The notes below the pieces were generated by a model, which was not told the DNA's origin, ran no database searches, and was given only the letters and a program-made list of their open reading frames with translations. Shown one piece after another: positions 62,350 through 64,000 of a stretch of 64,000 nucleotides of DNA. A program made the translations under genes and the position numbers. The stretch comes from Pandoraea sp. PE-S2T-3 (GTDB lineage Bacteria > Pseudomonadota > Gammaproteobacteria > Burkholderiales > Burkholderiaceae). Every line of letters starts with the position of its first letter. The first letter of the stretch is position 1. The stretch is taken from assembly GCF_002179965.1 (NCBI RefSeq), contig NZ_NGUQ01000035.1, positions 124,001 through 188,000 of the forward strand, read 5' to 3'.

Positions 62350-63810
62350 TCAGGATGCAGGCGACGCCTCGGCAGCAGCACGCGCGGTTGCAGGCGTCGA
62401 ATCGTTCGGCGCATCACCCGGCGCATCGGGACCATCAATCGGCTTACCGAACGTCTCCGGCGCGAACGTCAACGCAAGGGCGAACACCGCGTACATCGCG
62501 GCCATCATTCCGAACATGCCGCCGATGCCGTATTGGTCGAACACGCGCCCGGCAACCAGCGGCATTGCCGCGCCTGCCAGCGTGCCTAACGCGAGGATGA
62601 ACGCCGTGCCGAACGCGCGCACTCGCGTCGGGTAGAGCTCGGGGGCGTATATCCAGATGGACGTATTGAGCAGCAGCACACAGAACTGGAAGGCCGCGCC
62701 AAACACGAGAATCAGCGGCTGCGATTTCGACAGAAAGCCGAAACACAAACCGATGACGCACGCCGCGATGGCACCGGTCGTCAGGACACGTTTGCGTGGG
62801 AAGCGGAAGCCGAAATACGACGCCGTGATCGCACCGAGCAAGCTGCCCGACTGCATCACGATGGTGAACAGAAAGCTCTTGTTGAGCGTGTAGCCCTGCG
62901 CCATGAGAATCGTCGGCATCAGCGTGAGCACCGAGATCTGCGCACCGTACGTCATGCAAACGGCGATTCCCACAGCGACAGTGCGCCGCGCCAGCGGTCC
63001 GACAAAAACTTCACGCAAGCGCACTTTCTCGGCGCGGTGCTCACCATCCGGCGCTTCGCTCAGATAGCGCTTTTCCCCACCGGCAGACTTGCCGAGCTTG
63101 CCGGACGCGAGAATGTTGAGCACACGATTGGCTTCCTCCACCCGGCCTTTGGAGAACAAGAAGCGCGGCGTCTCCGGAATAAACCGGCGATACAGCAGCA
63201 CGAAGAACGCCGGCAGCACCAGACAGCCGAACAGCCAGCGCCAGCTATCCGGCCCCGGGAAGAACGCAAAGACCGCGAGACCAAACGCCGGTGCCAGCAT
63301 ATTGCCCAGCCCGCCACCCGCGACGTTGATCGCGCCCACGGCCACGCCACGGAAGCGCGACGAACAGAATTCCGCGAGCATCGTGACAGCAATCGAGATC
63401 TCGCCGCCCAGACCGAAGCCGACGATGAAGCGCCCTGCGGCGAGCATGCTGTAGTTCGTCGCCAAGGCGCAGATCAATGCACCCAGCGTGAAGAGCATCA
63501 GGTTGATGCTCAGCATGGTGCGGCGTCCGTAGCGGTCGGCGATGTAGCCGGACCCCAATCGCCCGATCGCGGCGGCCCCGAACGTCAGCGTATTGAGAAA
63601 GCCGATCTGCGCACCGGAAAGGCCCCAGTACTCGCGCAGCAACGGCCCCACGAGACCGACGGCGTTCTGCTCGAAAACGTCGAACAACACCCCGAACAGA
63701 ATCAGTGCGAGGATTTTCTTGTGTGACGGCGTCACGCCAATGTCGTCGAGCGCCCGTTCGAGCTGCTGCAACCTTGGTTCCGACGAGGATACGACCACTT
63801 CTGCGCCCAT
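62350..63810 (-). CDS. MFS transporter, aromatic acid:proton symporter-like
   Basis: 486 residues, twelve predicted helices. FDVFEQNAVGLVGPLLREYW in the first helix, DRYGRRTMLSINL in loop 2-3, GFGLGGEISIAVTMLAEFCS and PETPRFL place it near the AAHS/metabolite:proton symporters. The start ATG at 63810 has AGGGAG seven bases upstream. First gene of the three-gene leftward row. Confidence 0.88.
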   Translation of the reverse strand: MGAEVVVSSSEPRLQQLERALDDIGVTPSHKKILALILFGVLFDVFEQNAVGLVGPLLREYWGLSGAQIGFLNTLTFGAAAIGRLGSGYIADRYGRRTMLSINLMLFTLGALICALATNYSMLAAGRFIVGFGLGGEISIAVTMLAEFCSSRFRGVAVGAINVAGGGLGNMLAPAFGLAVFAFFPGPDSWRWLFGCLVLPAFFVLLYRRFIPETPRFLFSKGRVEEANRVLNILASGKLGKSAGGEKRYLSEAPDGEHRAEKVRLREVFVGPLARRTVAVGIAVCMTYGAQISVLTLMPTILMAQGYTLNKSFLFTIVMQSGSLLGAITASYFGFRFPRKRVLTTGAIAACVIGLCFGFLSKSQPLILVFGAAFQFCVLLLNTSIWIYAPELYPTRVRAFGTAFILALGTLAGAAMPLVAGRVFDQYGIGGMFGMMAAMYAVFALALTFAPETFGKPIDGPDAPGDAPNDSTPATARAAAEASPAS

Positions 63811-64000
63811 CGTAAAACTCCCTGCGCCTCAATTGGCGCCTTGCGACCGATTGCCTCGCCCTCTGATGAACCTTGTTCGGTTAATATTTTTTCAGATTAT
63901 TTGTTTTTGAAAATTATTTTTCATATCAGGGTTTCACCGGACGTGCGAAGCCCTTGGCGAGAGACGCCAATCGCAGAGATCAATCAGGGAAAAATTAGGA
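63811..64000 (-). other. upstream region of the MFS gene, AT-rich
   Basis: No gene. Unusually AT-rich for this chromosome around 63880-63930. It contains the inverted repeat TGAAAA-TTAT-TTTTCA (63908-63923) about 100 bases before the start, a possible operator. The next gene to the right is outside the window. Confidence 0.5.

Overview
The window is a high-GC, gene-dense piece of a betaproteobacterial chromosome. The blocks yicC-gmk-rpoZ-spoT, rph-rdgB-hemW and ilvI / sigma factor-DUF3619-DUF3106-RDD point to Burkholderiaceae; Pandoraea is my best guess, from memory of gene order rather than a search. I see no insertion sequence, phage, CRISPR array or rRNA operon.

Left part (1-10.4 kb): the 5' two thirds of ilvI run off the left edge. 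Divergent from it is a coupled operon for a sigma-70-family factor and two membrane/envelope proteins, then an RDD membrane protein and a lipase-like hydrolase. Next come a COG2908 phosphoesterase, a GT4 glycosyltransferase and diacylglycerol kinase. This trio fits phosphate-starvation lipid remodelling (PlcP/Agt type) and has a candidate Pho box in front. A TetR regulator, a LOG-family phosphoribohydrolase and a DUF2062 protein follow.

10.4-17.8 kb: DUF924 and AlaX genes; an isolated pair made of a type III secretion class II chaperone-like TPR protein and an unknown hydrophobic protein; a truncated haemoglobin, an FtsX-like permease and a DUF4126 protein; and a guanidinium exporter gene (sugE/gdx) behind a textbook guanidine-II (mini-ykkC) riboswitch.

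18-26.7 kb: the complete high-affinity potassium system, in transcription order a 30-residue membrane ORF, kdpF, A, B, C, terminator, D, E, with a GTAAA repeat array in front.

26.7-44.7 kb: paralogous amino-acid-binding proteins, a P-loop kinase-like protein, a thioredoxin-TPR protein, a Kef-type antiporter with an interrupted USP module, pirin, greB, the spoT operon, the rph operon, an acyl-CoA synthetase and tRNA-Ser(UGA).

44.7-60 kb: the most striking region. A 4.2-thousand-residue two-partner-secretion exoprotein lies downstream of FecR-like anti-sigma, ECF sigma and STN-domain genes. The STN protein has no beta-barrel and ends in a TonB-like domain. The layout matches the Pseudomonas aeruginosa VreA-VreI-VreR/PdtA (PUMA3) cell-surface signalling system. 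No TpsB transporter gene is in the window.

60-64 kb: two MFS transporters flank a racemase-fold protein that lacks both expected catalytic cysteines.
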